A stretch of DNA of 64,000 bases from Agrobacterium larrymoorei (GCF_005145045.1 NZ_CP039691.1:1872001-1936000); one strand, 5' to 3'; positions 37,901 through 46,453 are shown, numbered from the stretch's first letter. Program-made: numbers and translations. The notes: a model not told the origin generated them from the letters alone.

Positions 37901-38424
37901 TGCGCCGCATGGCCTTCCCTGATGGCCATATCGACAGGGCCACCGGATGCGCCGGTGAGTGCGATCAGTCCTTCATTGCTAGCCTCTTCAAGCCAGGATT
38001 TGGAAATATTGACCGAATGGCCGCTGCCTTCTCCGTCGAGATAAGCACGGCTTATAAGATCGACCAGCCGCTCATACCCGGCAGCATCCGCAGCCAGAAG
38101 CACGATGGCAGGCAACTTGGACAGGTTGTTATGCCCCCGCTTATCGTCGGTGGCATCCTGCATGTCGATGGAGACCTGGCAGCCGATGATGGGCTGCAAG
38201 CCTTCATCCCGCGCCTTTTCGGAAAATTCCAGCGCGACGAAAAGATTATTCGTATCGGTAATCGCTATGGCGGGCTGTGCATCGCTGACAGCCTTGGCCA
38301 TGATCTTCTTCAAGGGCAGCGCGCCCTCGAGCAGGGAATAAGCGGAGTGAACCCGCAGATGGACGAAGCCGGGCGATTTCATGATGGTGCCCGAAACGTC
38401 CTGTCCCGCCAAAGTGTCACTCAT
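34927..38424 (-). CDS. dnaE: DNA polymerase III subunit alpha
   Basis: Replicative polymerase catalytic subunit. The 1165-residue product has an N-terminal PHP domain (FVHLRVHSAYSLLEGALPLKKI), the palm with GPGRGSGAGSLVAYAL and the acidic motif PDFDIDFCQDRR, fingers and thumb regions (GMRPDCIEDIIALVALYRPGPM, NYGFNKSHAAAYA), a tandem HhH region (FDCFCKDRAELIGG) and a C-terminal OB-fold region (RLAGTVTGKQERKTRTGNKMGIVTFSDASGQYEA). I place the start at 38424 (MSDTLAGQ); the frame reaches 38442. Confidence 0.97.
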   Translation of the reverse strand: MSDTLAGQDVSGTIMKSPGFVHLRVHSAYSLLEGALPLKKIMAKAVSDAQPAIAITDTNNLFVALEFSEKARDEGLQPIIGCQVSIDMQDATDDKRGHNNLSKLPAIVLLAADAAGYERLVDLISRAYLDGEGSGHSVNISKSWLEEASNEGLIALTGASGGPVDMAIREGHAAQATARLLALRNLFGDRLYIELQRQGNYDRAHERRMIALAYEHDIPLVATNEAFFPSKADYEAHDALMAVAHNAIVSDDSRFRLTPDHYLKSRDEMISLFKDIPEAIENTIEIAQRCSYVLKKRGPILPRFTGASDDPEEAERAESLELRRQAVEGLDQRLAALGMAPGYTEQEYRERLDFELSVIERMKFPGYFLIVADFIKWAKQHDIPVGPGRGSGAGSLVAYALTITDVDPLRFSLLFERFLNPERVSMPDFDIDFCQDRREEVIRYVQRKYGREQVAQIITFGSLQARAALRDVGRVLEMPYGQVDRICKLVPNNPANPTPLSKAIEEEPRFQEEIDKEPVVARLLDIAQKIEGLYRHASTHAAGIVIGDRPLSKLVPMYRDPRSDMPVTQFNMKWVESAGLVKFDFLGLKTLTVLKVAVDFVAKRNIHVDLASIPLDDPKTYEMLSRGETIGVFQVESAGMRKALIGMRPDCIEDIIALVALYRPGPMENIPVYNARKHGDEEIESIHPTIDYLLKETQGVIVYQEQVMQIAQVLSGYSLGEADLLRRAMGKKIKEEMDQQRERFVDGAMKNGVSKAQSDMIFDLLAKFANYGFNKSHAAAYAIVSYQTAYMKAHYPVEFLAASMTLDMANTEKVNDFRQDAARLGIEIVAPSVQTSFRRFETGENRIYYSLAALKGVGEGAVDHIVDVRGDKPFSSLEDFCLRIDPKQINRRVLESLINAGAFDCFCKDRAELIGGLDRIIGYSQRAQESRVTGQHDMFGSGAATGPEKLVLPAYQPWLASEKLLREYQVLGFYLTAHPLDTYRNVLDKLRVQNISDFSAAVKQGATAGRLAGTVTGKQERKTRTGNKMGIVTFSDASGQYEAVLFSEGLGQYRDLLEVGKSLVITVQAEERPEGIGLRIQTAQSLEEKSVQMQKALRVYVRDSGPLKTVARHLNTRGDGSVYFVVIKDEGQREIEVELTEKYRISPEIAAALRSAPGVIDVELV

Positions 38425-38550
38425 TTCCCGCATTCCCGTCATTCTGAATCGGGCTGATTTTGGGGCTTTCCGGCGGCAAAGTCCACCGCCAAAGGAGGCT
38501 ATGCACGTCTATCAATCCTTGCGGCGGCGACGTGATTTCCGCCAGAATAG

Positions 38551-38637
38551 TCACATGGAGGTGAGGATCACCGAGAAGCTGGCAACAAAGACAGCTATGG
38601 AAGCGAAGGCGGCAATGTCACGGAAGATGTCGGTCAT
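38551..38637 (-). CDS. 28-residue single-TM peptide under a LexA box (SidA-like candidate)
   Basis: Codons give MTDIFRDIAAFASIAVFV followed by ASFSVILTSM and TGA. A short amphipathic start is followed by one hydrophobic helix from about residue 8 to 26. The AAGGAG ribosome-binding site is 7 nt before the ATG. The promoter TTGACA (38688-38693) is followed after 17 nt by a -10 at 38665-38670, and a perfect LexA box overlaps that -10. SOS-induced tiny inner-membrane peptides are known in Caulobacter (SidA, 29 residues, which inhibits division through FtsW/FtsN). Similarity in sequence to SidA is untested; the parallel is size, topology and regulation. It stands between dnaE and lolD on the same strand. 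Confidence 0.75.
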   Translation of the reverse strand: MTDIFRDIAAFASIAVFVASFSVILTSM

Positions 38638-38658
38638 TTGTCTCTCCTTACTCGTTAT

Positions 38659-38673
38659 GTTCTAAATTTGTTC
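38659..38673 (-). promoter_or_regulatory. Perfect LexA (SOS) box GTTC-N7-GTTC
   Basis: On + the sequence is GTTC (38659-38662), TAAATTT, GTTC (38670-38673), the alphaproteobacterial LexA direct repeat. On the minus strand it reads GAAC-N7-GAAC and covers the -10 region of the 28-residue peptide gene. The -35 TTGACA lies 15 nt upstream (38688-38693). Confidence 0.8.
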
Positions 38674-38687
38674 TCATTTTGTTTCCG

Positions 38688-38693
38688 TGTCAA
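38688..38693 (-). promoter_or_regulatory. -35 element TTGACA of the peptide promoter
   Basis: Consensus TTGACA on the minus strand, 17 nt from the -10 hexamer CAAATT (38665-38670). Transcription would begin near 38658, about 20 nt before the ATG, giving a short leader that carries the Shine-Dalgarno. Confidence 0.6.
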
Positions 38694-38783
38694 CAGCTTT
38701 TTTAGTCTGTTCTTTTGAAGCGCCACCTGACCTGCACCCGCGCATCTGCGACATGTTTCTGCAAGTGTTTGACTCAAAACGAA

Positions 38784-38811
38784 AAACCCGCATGAAAGCT
38801 CATGCGGGTTT
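38784..38811 (-). terminator. Strong rho-independent terminator downstream of lolD
   Basis: A perfect 12-bp stem, AAACCCGCATGA (38784-38795) with TCATGCGGGTTT (38800-38811), loop AAGC. On the minus strand it is followed by a U-rich end (TTCGTTTTG). It lies 140 nt past the lolD stop. Confidence 0.85.
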
Positions 38812-38950
38812 CAGAAGACTTTTTTGATTGTAGAGTTAGAGGAACAGCCTCATCAGAACAGGAAGCCATGCATGCCAGATAAGCACGGTCACGCTGCTGG
38901 ATCTCTCTATCCAAGGAGCCTCCCGACTGCCCAAGGGCCGTCGCAGGCGC
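38812..38950 (-). ncRNA. Candidate small RNA or long 3' UTR of lolD
   Basis: A 139-nt stretch between the lolD stop and the strong terminator, without a coding frame. It contains small hairpins (for example GGATAGAGAGATCC and GGAGGCTCC on the minus strand). The combination of a non-coding stretch and a strong terminator could be an independent or 3'-derived sRNA. No promoter was identified. Confidence 0.3.
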
Positions 38951-39634
38951 CTAGAATTCGACGATCTTGCCTTCGCTTAGCGTAACCCGGCGATCCATGC
39001 GGGCGGCAAGATCGTGGTTGTGCGTGGCGATCAGCGCTGCAAGGCCGGATTGGCGCACGAGGGCTTCCAGTGCGTCGAACACATAGGATGCGGTTTCGGG
39101 ATCGAGGTTGCCCGTCGGTTCATCGGCCAGAAGCAGGAAGGGCGCGTTGGCCACCGCTCTGGCAATCGCCACGCGCTGCTGCTCACCGCCGGAAAGCTCT
39201 GCCGGGCGATGTTCGCCGCGATGGCCGATGCGCATATAATCGAGAAGCGCCTTGGCGCGTTGCTGCGCTTCCTTGTGTGGAAGGCCCGCAATAAGCTGCG
39301 GCATCATGATGTTTTCCAGTGCGGAAAACTCGGGCAGCAGATGGTGGAACTGGTAGACGAAACCGATATCGCTGCGGCGAATGGCCGTGCGCTCTTCATC
39401 CGACAGCGTTCCGCAAGGCTTGCCGTTGATGAAGACTTCGCCCGCATCCGGATGCTCCAGCAAACCGGCCAGATGCAGCAGGGTCGATTTGCCCGTGCCG
39501 GAAGGTGCAACGAGCGCGACGATTTCGCCGCTTCTAAGCTCGAAATTCGCCTGTTTCAGAATGGAAAGGCTGGTCTCGCCCTGCCCATAGGTCCGTTCCA
39601 CGCCGGAAAGCTGTAAAGCCATTTTCTTTGCCAT
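38951..39634 (-). CDS. lolD: Lipoprotein-releasing ABC transporter ATP-binding protein
   Basis: ATPase of LolCDE, which releases mature lipoproteins from the inner membrane to LolA. The 227-residue protein has Walker A APSGTGKS (43-50), Q-loop, signature [14 protein letters not shown], Walker [13 protein letters not shown] and the His switch [12 protein letters not shown]. The Ala at the first Walker A position, where Gly is usual, is a small deviation. It follows lolC by 15 nt. Confidence 0.94.
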   Translation of the reverse strand: MAKKMALQLSGVERTYGQGETSLSILKQANFELRSGEIVALVAPSGTGKSTLLHLAGLLEHPDAGEVFINGKPCGTLSDEERTAIRRSDIGFVYQFHHLLPEFSALENIMMPQLIAGLPHKEAQQRAKALLDYMRIGHRGEHRPAELSGGEQQRVAIARAVANAPFLLLADEPTGNLDPETASYVFDALEALVRQSGLAALIATHNHDLAARMDRRVTLSEGKIVEF

Positions 39635-39649
39635 GGTGTGAAGCAGTCC

Positions 39650-40969
39650 TTATTCGTATCGCAGGGCCTGGACAGGATCGAGCTTCGAAGCACGCCAGGC
39701 TGGGAAGATCGTTGCCAGAAAGGACAGGGTCAGTGCCATGATGACGACGGTGATCGTTTCGCTAACGTCCATTTCCGCAGGAAGCTGGCTGAGGAAATAA
39801 AGCTGCGGATCGAACAGAACCGTTCCGGTTATCCACGAGAAGAACTGACGGATGGACTCCACGTTCAGACAGACGAGCACGCCGAGCGCAACACCGGCAA
39901 AGGTGCCAACGATGCCGATGGCGGCACCCGTCATGAAGAAGATACGCATGACTGCGCCGGAACTCGCACCCATGGTGCGCAGAATGGCGATATCGCTACC
40001 CTTGTCCTTCACCAGCATTATGAGGCCGGAAATGATATTGAGCGCGGCCACGAGCACGATCAGCGTCAGGATCATGAACATGACGTTTCGCTCCACCTGA
40101 AGGGCGGAGAAGAAGGTCTGGTTACGCTGTCGCCAGTCGGTGATATAGACTTGACGCCCTGCCGCGGCCTCCACCAGAGGCCTTATTCCGTCGACATTAT
40201 CAGGGTGGCTGACGAAGAGTTCGATGGACTGAACGATGCCTTCCGAATTGAAATAAAGCTGCGCTTCCGAAAGCGGCATATAGATCATCGACGCATCATA
40301 TTCCGACATGCCGATCTCGAAGATACCGGAAATCGTGTAGGATTTGACGCGCGGATTGACGCCCATCGGCGTCACGTCACCCTCCGGTGATATCAGCGTG
40401 ATCTGGTCCCCCGCGCTCACGCCCAGCTGTGCTGCAAGCCGTGAGCCGACGAGCACGCCCTGCCCCGACATGAAGCCGACGAGATCGCCGGTCTTCACAT
40501 TGCCCGAGACTTCCTTGATCTTTTCGATGTCCTCCGGGCGAACGCCGCGCACCAGCGCACCGCTGCCAGCACCACCGCGACCGGATGCCAGCGTCTGGCC
40601 CTCCACCAGCGGCAGGGCCATGTTGACGCCCGGCACGCCTGCGAACTTCTTGGCAAGGTCGTCGTAATTGTTGAAGGGCTCATCGATCGGCTGGACGATC
40701 ATGTGACCGTTGATGCCGAGAATGCGCGAGATCAGCTCCGTGCGGAAACCATTCATCACCGCCATGACGATGATGAGCGTTGCCACGCCCAGCATGATGC
40801 CGACGAAAGAGAAACCGGCAATGACGGAGATGAACGCTTCCTTGCGGCGCGAGCGCAGGTAGCGCCAGGCCACCATGCGCTCGAAAGCCGAAAACGGCCG
40901 TGCCGCCCCATCCTTGACGGATGCAACCGCACCGTTGTCAGCCTCGGCCTTTGCGCCGGCTTTTACCAT
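39650..40969 (-). CDS. lolC: Lipoprotein-releasing system permease (LolC/E family)
   Basis: A 439-residue membrane protein with the MacB/FtsX-like layout: an N-terminal TM (FISVIAGFSFVGIMLGVATLIIVMAVMNGF), a large periplasmic domain, and three C-terminal TMs (about 295-430). The core domain has LVVGSRLAAQLGV and the C-terminus ATIFPAWRASKLDPVQALRYE. Alphaproteobacteria usually have a single LolC/E-type protein acting as a homodimer, consistent with only one gene here. It starts 20 nt after proS. Confidence 0.94.
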   Translation of the reverse strand: MVKAGAKAEADNGAVASVKDGAARPFSAFERMVAWRYLRSRRKEAFISVIAGFSFVGIMLGVATLIIVMAVMNGFRTELISRILGINGHMIVQPIDEPFNNYDDLAKKFAGVPGVNMALPLVEGQTLASGRGGAGSGALVRGVRPEDIEKIKEVSGNVKTGDLVGFMSGQGVLVGSRLAAQLGVSAGDQITLISPEGDVTPMGVNPRVKSYTISGIFEIGMSEYDASMIYMPLSEAQLYFNSEGIVQSIELFVSHPDNVDGIRPLVEAAAGRQVYITDWRQRNQTFFSALQVERNVMFMILTLIVLVAALNIISGLIMLVKDKGSDIAILRTMGASSGAVMRIFFMTGAAIGIVGTFAGVALGVLVCLNVESIRQFFSWITGTVLFDPQLYFLSQLPAEMDVSETITVVIMALTLSFLATIFPAWRASKLDPVQALRYE

Positions 40970-40989
40970 GTCTTCTCCTTGTCGGCTTT

Positions 40990-42312
40990 TCAGCCGAGAA
41001 CCCTGTTCATTGCAGCTTCGACGGTCACGCTCTCGCGGGCGCCGGTCTTGCGATCCTTGACCTCGACCTCACCGCCGGCAATGCCGCGCGGGCCGACGAT
41101 GATCTGCAACGGAACGCCGATGAGATCGGCTGTTGCGAACTTCTGGCCAGCACGGTCATCCGTGTCGTCGTACAGAACATCCTTGCCCGCGTTGGAGAGC
41201 GAGTAATAGAGCTTCTCGCAGGCCGCGTCGCAGGCCGCATCACCCGCCTTCATGTTGATGATGACGACATCGAAAGGAGCGACCGAAGCAGGCCAGATGA
41301 TTCCGTTCTCATCATGCGATGCTTCAATGATGGCGGGAACAAGGCGTGTCGGCCCGATACCATAGGATCCCATGTGGACAAGGTGTTCCTTGCCATCCGG
41401 CCCCTGAACCTTCGCACCCATCGGCTCGGAATATTTCGTACCGAAATAGAAGATGTGGCCAACTTCGATACCGCGTGCGGAAACGCGCTCGCCTTCGGGA
41501 ATCGCATCGAAAGCAGCTTCGTCATGCATTTCGGATGTCGCGGCGTAATCGGCCGTCCACTCGTCGAAAACACCCTGAAGACCGGCAACATCATCGAAAT
41601 TGGTGTCGTCGGACGGAATATCCTTTTCAAGGAAGCTCTTGTGGCAGAAGACTTCGGACTCACCCGTATCCGCCAGAATGATGAATTCATGGCTGTGATT
41701 GCCACCGATCGGGCCCGTATCGGCGCGCATTGGAATAGCGCGCAGACCAAGGCGCGAGAAGGTGCGCAGGTAAGCGGTAAACATCTTGTTATAGGAGTGG
41801 ATCGCGCCTTCCTTCGTAAGGTCGAAGGAATAGGCATCCTTCATCAGGAATTCGCGCGAACGCATCGTGCCGAAGCGCGGGCGAACCTCGTCACGGAACT
41901 TCAGCTGGATGTGATAAAGGTTCAGCGGCAGGCCCTTATAGGACTTCACATAGGACCGGAAGATGTCGGTGATCATCTCCTCATTGGTCGGGCCATACAG
42001 CATGTTACGGTCCTGACGGTCCTTGATGCGCAGCATTTCCTTGCCGTAGTCATCGTAACGACCGCTTTCCTGCCAGAGTTCGGCAGACTGCAAAGTCGGC
42101 ATCAGAAGCTCGATTGCGCCGGAGCGATCCTGCTCTTCGCGAATGATCTTGTTGACTTTGTCCATCACGCGCTTGCCCAGCGGCAGCCAAGAATAGATGC
42201 CCTGGCTCTGCTGGCGGATCATGCCTGCGCGCAGCATGAGGCGGTGAGACACGATTTCCGCTTCCTTGGGATTTTCCTTCAGGATGGGCAAAAAGTAACG
42301 GCTGAGACGCAT
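40990..42312 (-). CDS. proS: Prolyl-tRNA synthetase, short alphaproteobacterial type
   Basis: Charges tRNA-Pro. The 440-residue product has class II motif regions ([63 protein letters not shown]) and a C-terminal anticodon-binding domain. The INS editing domain found in the long bacterial type is absent, as usual in this class. The start at 42312 (MRLSRYFLP) fits the family; the frame extends four codons upstream to 42324. Confidence 0.95.
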   Translation of the reverse strand: MRLSRYFLPILKENPKEAEIVSHRLMLRAGMIRQQSQGIYSWLPLGKRVMDKVNKIIREEQDRSGAIELLMPTLQSAELWQESGRYDDYGKEMLRIKDRQDRNMLYGPTNEEMITDIFRSYVKSYKGLPLNLYHIQLKFRDEVRPRFGTMRSREFLMKDAYSFDLTKEGAIHSYNKMFTAYLRTFSRLGLRAIPMRADTGPIGGNHSHEFIILADTGESEVFCHKSFLEKDIPSDDTNFDDVAGLQGVFDEWTADYAATSEMHDEAAFDAIPEGERVSARGIEVGHIFYFGTKYSEPMGAKVQGPDGKEHLVHMGSYGIGPTRLVPAIIEASHDENGIIWPASVAPFDVVIINMKAGDAACDAACEKLYYSLSNAGKDVLYDDTDDRAGQKFATADLIGVPLQIIVGPRGIAGGEVEVKDRKTGARESVTVEAAMNRVLG

Positions 42313-42324
42313 GACTATTTCCAT

Positions 42325-42605
42325 GACTTAAGACGACTCGCCGATCTCATGGGAATCGCCAGAATTAAGGGATATTGGCGCCGTACATAGCTGTTTCTGC
42401 AACGGAAGGAAACCCGCCCGTAAACCCTACTAAACTGTCGATAAACAGCATTTTGAGGAGAGGACATTCGCCGCTGAACGGTTTCAGGAGAAATAATTTT
42501 GCGAGCAACCTGCGACAAATTGCGTCAGGGGGAATTTTTTCCCGACTGTAACAAAAATGCAAAAAACGTGGTGACAAGGTGGAATCTTTGGGCTAGCTTC
42601 AGCTT
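42325..42605. other. Upstream region of proS
   Basis: No gene seen. It should hold the proS promoter on the minus strand. A possible promoter for the plus-strand candidate RNA lies at 42571-42599 (GTGACA, 17 nt, TAGCTT). Confidence 0.4.
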
Positions 42606-42723
42606 ACAAAAGAGGCAGGAAGTTTAAATTCTTGTCGTTTTCGCGGTCAGTCTTGGGAGGATTAGATCTTAGGCGCGCTAGTTCGCTGCCCCGGCAACGG
42701 TTACAGATCACGCGAAACTAAGA
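42606..42723 (+). ncRNA. Candidate small RNA ending in a strong terminator
   Basis: About 120 nt of non-coding sequence before a plus-strand rho-independent terminator (42724-42752), downstream of a plausible promoter at 42571-42599. No open frame with family resemblance lies between proS and the DUF1467 gene on this strand. The presence of a terminator where no plus-strand gene ends is the main reason to propose an RNA gene. The exact 5' end is unknown. Confidence 0.45.
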
Positions 42724-42752
42724 AACAAGGCTGAAAAGCCTTGTTTTTTTTT
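42724..42752 (+). terminator. Strong rho-independent terminator without an upstream gene
   Basis: AACAAGGCT (42724-42732) pairs with AGCCTTGTT (42737-42745), loop GAAA, followed by at least seven T. The tetraloop and U-tract are ideal. Confidence 0.92.
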
Positions 42753-42911
42753 GCTTTTTCGCGACGCAGACGCCATCGTCCCGCAAATTTGGTCAAATCT
42801 GTGATCGTCAACGGAGCCGCTTTTGCCAAATCCAGTGCGAAAGCGCGCTTCCGACCTACTTTCAACACTTAGGCCTGTTTGGACGCTTTCAATGACACCT
42901 GTATGACAGAC

Positions 42912-43181
42912 TCAGTCGTAGACGGGAATGATGCGTGGCAGATCATCCAGGCTGAAGCCAAAATACCACGTTGCGGCATACCATGTGGCGCAGAGCAATA
43001 TGGAAATCACCGTCGTCATCAGCACGATCATCGCCCCCCGGAAGCGGGTTGGCGCGCTGGCCACCGTTCCTAGAGCCACATCGCCATCATCCAGCTGCGT
43101 GCGCAGGCCGATTGGCAGCACGATGAACAGAACCGTCCACCAAACGATGAAAAATACGGCGGCGACCGAAAGCCATTGCAT
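42912..43181 (-). CDS. DUF1467 family membrane protein
   Basis: An 89-residue protein with two transmembrane helices (WLSVAAVFFIVWWTVLFIVLPIGL and AMIVLMTTVISILLCATWYAATWYF). The segment WWTVLFIVLPIGLRTQ is the DUF1467 signature. Unknown function; the gene is conserved downstream of mce in rhizobia. It lies in the same direction as proS and mce. Confidence 0.88.
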   Translation of the reverse strand: MQWLSVAAVFFIVWWTVLFIVLPIGLRTQLDDGDVALGTVASAPTRFRGAMIVLMTTVISILLCATWYAATWYFGFSLDDLPRIIPVYD

Positions 43182-43211
43182 CTAAAACCTCCCATTCCCA
43201 TGCCTGCTCTT

Positions 43212-43229
43212 AGAGCGTTTCCAAAAACG
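43212..43229 (-). other. Small hairpin between mce and DUF1467
   Basis: AGCGTTT and AAACGCT (43212-43229), loop of 4 nt, in the 115-nt gap. There is no U-tract; a possible processing or attenuation site. Confidence 0.35.
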
Positions 43230-43296
43230 CTTAGCATTTTCGCTCGACACATTCTAACCCGTTTATACGATGGCGAGCCGCGAAAGCCGCGTCCGA

Positions 43297-43701
43297 TCAA
43301 ATCTCTTCCAGCTCAATCAATGTGCCGAAAAAGTCCTTGGGGTGGAGGAAAAGAACAGGTTTTCCGTGCGCGCCGATCTTCGGCTCGCCATCCCCCAGCA
43401 CCCGCGCGCCGCCAGCCTTCAGCCGCTCCCGCGCGGCGATGATGTCTTCCACCTCATAGCAGATGTGGTGCATGCCGCCTGACGGGTTCTTTTCGAGGAA
43501 GGACGCAACCGGTGACGCTTCGCCCATCGGCTCCAGCAATTCAACCTTGCTGTTCGGAAGCGAGACGAAAACCACCCGCACCCCGTGATCGGGCAAGGCC
43601 TGTGGCTGGGAAACGGCGGCGCCCAGCATATCGCGGTAGGTGGCGCTTGCCGCAGCCAGATCAGGCACGGCGATGGCAATGTGGTTGATGCGGCCCAGCA
43701 T
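43297..43701 (-). CDS. mce: Methylmalonyl-CoA epimerase
   Basis: Interconverts (2S)- and (2R)-methylmalonyl-CoA in propionate metabolism. A 134-residue vicinal-oxygen-chelate fold protein: LGRINHIAIAVPDLAAA (first metal His), the central SLPNSKVELLEPMGEASPV and GGMHHICYEVEDIIAARERLKAGG (second metal site), and KPVLFLHPKDFFGTLIELEE at the C-terminus. Length is as usual. It follows rnj on the same strand. Confidence 0.93.
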   Translation of the reverse strand: MLGRINHIAIAVPDLAAASATYRDMLGAAVSQPQALPDHGVRVVFVSLPNSKVELLEPMGEASPVASFLEKNPSGGMHHICYEVEDIIAARERLKAGGARVLGDGEPKIGAHGKPVLFLHPKDFFGTLIELEEI

Positions 43702-43815
43702 AATGTCTCCTCCCGAGACGCCTTGCGAAAATCACGCGCGATCTTCGGAAAACGCAGTTGCTGCGCTTGGAAGGCACCGCGCGAGCAAGACGCGCAATGC
43801 TTTCCAAGCTTAACC

Positions 43816-45483
43816 TCAAACCTTGGTGACGAATACCGTCACGATGGGCTTTTTGCCCCAACTCTGGTTGGCGGCGGCACGCACGGAGCGGCGCACGGAT
43901 TCCTTGACGACGCCGAGATCCTTGCGGCGGGCGCGCGGAATGCTTTCGACAGCGCCGAGAACGGCGTCATAAAGCGTGTCTTCCATGTCCTCGCCTTCGT
44001 CATCGAATTCCGGCAGGCCGAACGGCACGACATCTGGATCGCCGACGAAATCGTAGCGGCTGTCCAGAACGACGTTGACCGAGACGTGACCGGCGAAGGA
44101 CAGCTTGCGGCGGTCGCCAATGCCCATTTCCTCGAAATCACCGACCAGACGGCCATCCTTGAAGACGCGGCCATGCGGCGCATCATCGATGACTTCGGCG
44201 GGGCCAGGAGCAAGCCGCAGGATGTTACCGTTACGAACCTTCGGCACCTGCTTGATGCCAGCCTGTTCGGCCAGCTCCTTCTGCGCCACCAGATGCGCCG
44301 CTTCACCGTGAACCGGAACGACGATCTGTGGCTTGGTCCACTCATACATTCTGAGCAGCTCGTTACGACGCGGGTGGCCAGAAACGTGAACGAGCGCCTC
44401 ATTATCGGTGATGATGTTGATACCCTGCTCGATCAGGCCGTTCTTGATATCGAGAATGGCCTTTTCATTGCCGGGAATGGCGCGTGAGGAGAAGACGACC
44501 GTATCGCCCTTTGCCAGCGCGACGTTGCGCATCTCGTCCCGCGAGAGTTTCGCCAGTGCTGCGCGCGGCTCGCCCTGCGAACCGGTGAGGATGACCACGA
44601 CCTTATCGCGCGGGATATAACCATACTCATCTTCGGCCAGAAACGGCTTGATACCTTCCATGATGCCGAGATCATGCGACACGTTGACGACGCGCTTCAG
44701 CGAGGAACCGAGCAGCAGGACTTCACGACCGGCACGATCTGCGGCTTGCGCGATGGACCTGATACGGCCCACATTAGAGGAGAAGGTGGTGATGGCCACA
44801 CGGCCCTCGGCATTTTCGATGATCTGGCGCAGACCTTCGGACACCTGTTCCTCCGAAGGAGAAACGCCGTCGCGCACGGCATTGGTGCTGTCGCAAAGCA
44901 GCGCCAGAACGCCCTCTTCGCCAATGGCGCGGAAGCGTGCCTCATCGGTGATGGGACCGAGCGATGGCGCATCATCGATCTTCCAGTCGCCCGTGTGGAC
45001 AACATTGCCGAGCGGCGTGCGGATGACCAGCGACATGGGTTCCGGAATGGAGTGGTTGACGCCGATGGCCTCGATTTCGAACGGGCCGACATTGATACGG
45101 TCGCCTGCCTTGAACGGCGTGATCGGAATTTCGGCGCGCGTGCCCTCATAATCGCGCTTGGCTTCCAGCATGCCTGCGGTGAAGCCGGAGGCGTAGACCG
45201 GCACGTTGAGGCCCGGCCACAAATCGTTCAGCGCGCCGTAATGATCCTCATGGGCGTGAGTGATGATGATGCCCTTCAGGTTCTGCCGCTGCTCTTCGAT
45301 GAAGCGGATATCGGGCAGCACGAGATCGACGCCCGGCAGATCGAGCCCGGCGAAGGTGACGCCGCAATCCACCATTATCCACTGCCGCTTGGCCTTGGGG
45401 CCATAACCATAAAGCGCCAAATTCATACCGATTTCACCAACGCCGCCAAGCGGCAGGAAAACCAGTTCGTCTTGTTGAGACAT
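43816..45483 (-). CDS. rnj: Ribonuclease J
   Basis: A 555-residue MBL/beta-CASP RNase with 5'-3' exonuclease and endonuclease activity. Motifs: N-terminal VFLPLGGVGEIGMNL, the metal-binding THAHEDH (His76, His78, Asp80, His81), SIPEPMSLVIRTPLGNVVHTGDWKID, and beta-CASP elements (LTGSQGEPRAAL, VHVSGHPRRNELLRMYEW). An earlier ATG at 45546 would add 21 residues without similarity. Confidence 0.95.
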   Translation of the reverse strand: MSQQDELVFLPLGGVGEIGMNLALYGYGPKAKRQWIMVDCGVTFAGLDLPGVDLVLPDIRFIEEQRQNLKGIIITHAHEDHYGALNDLWPGLNVPVYASGFTAGMLEAKRDYEGTRAEIPITPFKAGDRINVGPFEIEAIGVNHSIPEPMSLVIRTPLGNVVHTGDWKIDDAPSLGPITDEARFRAIGEEGVLALLCDSTNAVRDGVSPSEEQVSEGLRQIIENAEGRVAITTFSSNVGRIRSIAQAADRAGREVLLLGSSLKRVVNVSHDLGIMEGIKPFLAEDEYGYIPRDKVVVILTGSQGEPRAALAKLSRDEMRNVALAKGDTVVFSSRAIPGNEKAILDIKNGLIEQGINIITDNEALVHVSGHPRRNELLRMYEWTKPQIVVPVHGEAAHLVAQKELAEQAGIKQVPKVRNGNILRLAPGPAEVIDDAPHGRVFKDGRLVGDFEEMGIGDRRKLSFAGHVSVNVVLDSRYDFVGDPDVVPFGLPEFDDEGEDMEDTLYDAVLGAVESIPRARRKDLGVVKESVRRSVRAAANQSWGKKPIVTVFVTKV

Positions 45484-45682
45484 GTCATAATCCAATCTGC
45501 GAAAGCCCGATGGCTTAAGCCCTTCCGGCCAGCCATCGCTTTTCACCTAAACACGTCGGACTTATCGAAACATCGGGATGCCGGGCCGACGCGGACCGCA
45601 TTGACGCCCTGCTTTTACGAGCAGCAGGGATGCTCCAAACTCAAGTGGCGAAGGCTGTGCAACATTGTCGCGCCAAGACCCT

Positions 45683-46453
45683 TCAGCCGAAGAAAACGTC
45701 GCCAGCGGCGATGGCGCGTCTTGGGCCATCATCCTCATCCAGCAACAGGAAACCATGATCATCGATCCCCGCAAAGCGCCCGCCGATGGAGCGATCCGGG
45801 AAATTGACGGTGATATGTTCGCCGATCCCGCAGGCCGCTGTGCGCCAGTCGCGCATGACCTCCGCCACGCCCCTGCCCTCGTTCCAGACAGAGAGAACCT
45901 CCGCCGTTTCACGATAGAGATGGGCAAATAGCTCATCCGGCGAGCAGGACGCGCCGTGCTCAGACAGCATGGTGACGGGATAGAGCGGGTTTTCAGGCTT
46001 ATGCGCAATATTGATGCCGATGCCGATGACGATGGCGCGACGACCGTCAGCCAGCATCTCGGCTTCCATCAGAATGCCGCAGGTCTTCATCCGGCCAATC
46101 AGAATATCGTTGGGCCACTTGATCTCGAGCGATGCACCGCCGAATGGCAGCACCGCACCGACGGCCCGGTAAACGGCCAGCGCAAAGGCAAGCGGCAGGG
46201 AGCCAATGCGCTCCACCGGGGCCGGGTCGATCAAAAGCAGGGATGCATAAAGATTGCCAGGTTCGGAAACCCATGGCCTGCCGCGGCGGCCCTTGCCGCC
46301 GGTCTGGCGGGTTGCGGTAACCCAGAGATTGCCACTATTACCCGCGCGTGCACGGGCGAAACATTCCAGGTTGGTGGAGGCTGTCTCCCCCAGAGCTTCG
46401 TGCCGGAAGTCGTCAAGCGACACCCGGCCCATTTTCATGACGCTATCGATCAA
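45683..46453 (-). CDS. birA: Biotin--[acetyl-CoA carboxylase] ligase
   Basis: Attaches biotin to BCCP through biotinyl-AMP. A 256-residue monofunctional ligase with no N-terminal HTH, so no repressor role. Motifs: [27 protein letters not shown] (biotinyl-AMP loop), [24 protein letters not shown] and [10 protein letters not shown]. Its start overlaps the nuoN stop by 4 nt (ATGA), so it is the last gene of the complex I operon transcript. Confidence 0.95.
   Translation of the reverse strand: MIDSVMKMGRVSLDDFRHEALGETASTNLECFARARAGNSGNLWVTATRQTGGKGRRGRPWVSEPGNLYASLLLIDPAPVERIGSLPLAFALAVYRAVGAVLPFGGASLEIKWPNDILIGRMKTCGILMEAEMLADGRRAIVIGIGINIAHKPENPLYPVTMLSEHGASCSPDELFAHLYRETAEVLSVWNEGRGVAEVMRDWRTAACGIGEHITVNFPDRSIGGRFAGIDDHGFLLLDEDDGPRRAIAAGDVFFG

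Noticed and set aside
45484..45682. Gene between birA and rnj
   Set aside because: Open frames here are shadows of birA or lack starts; no supported product.
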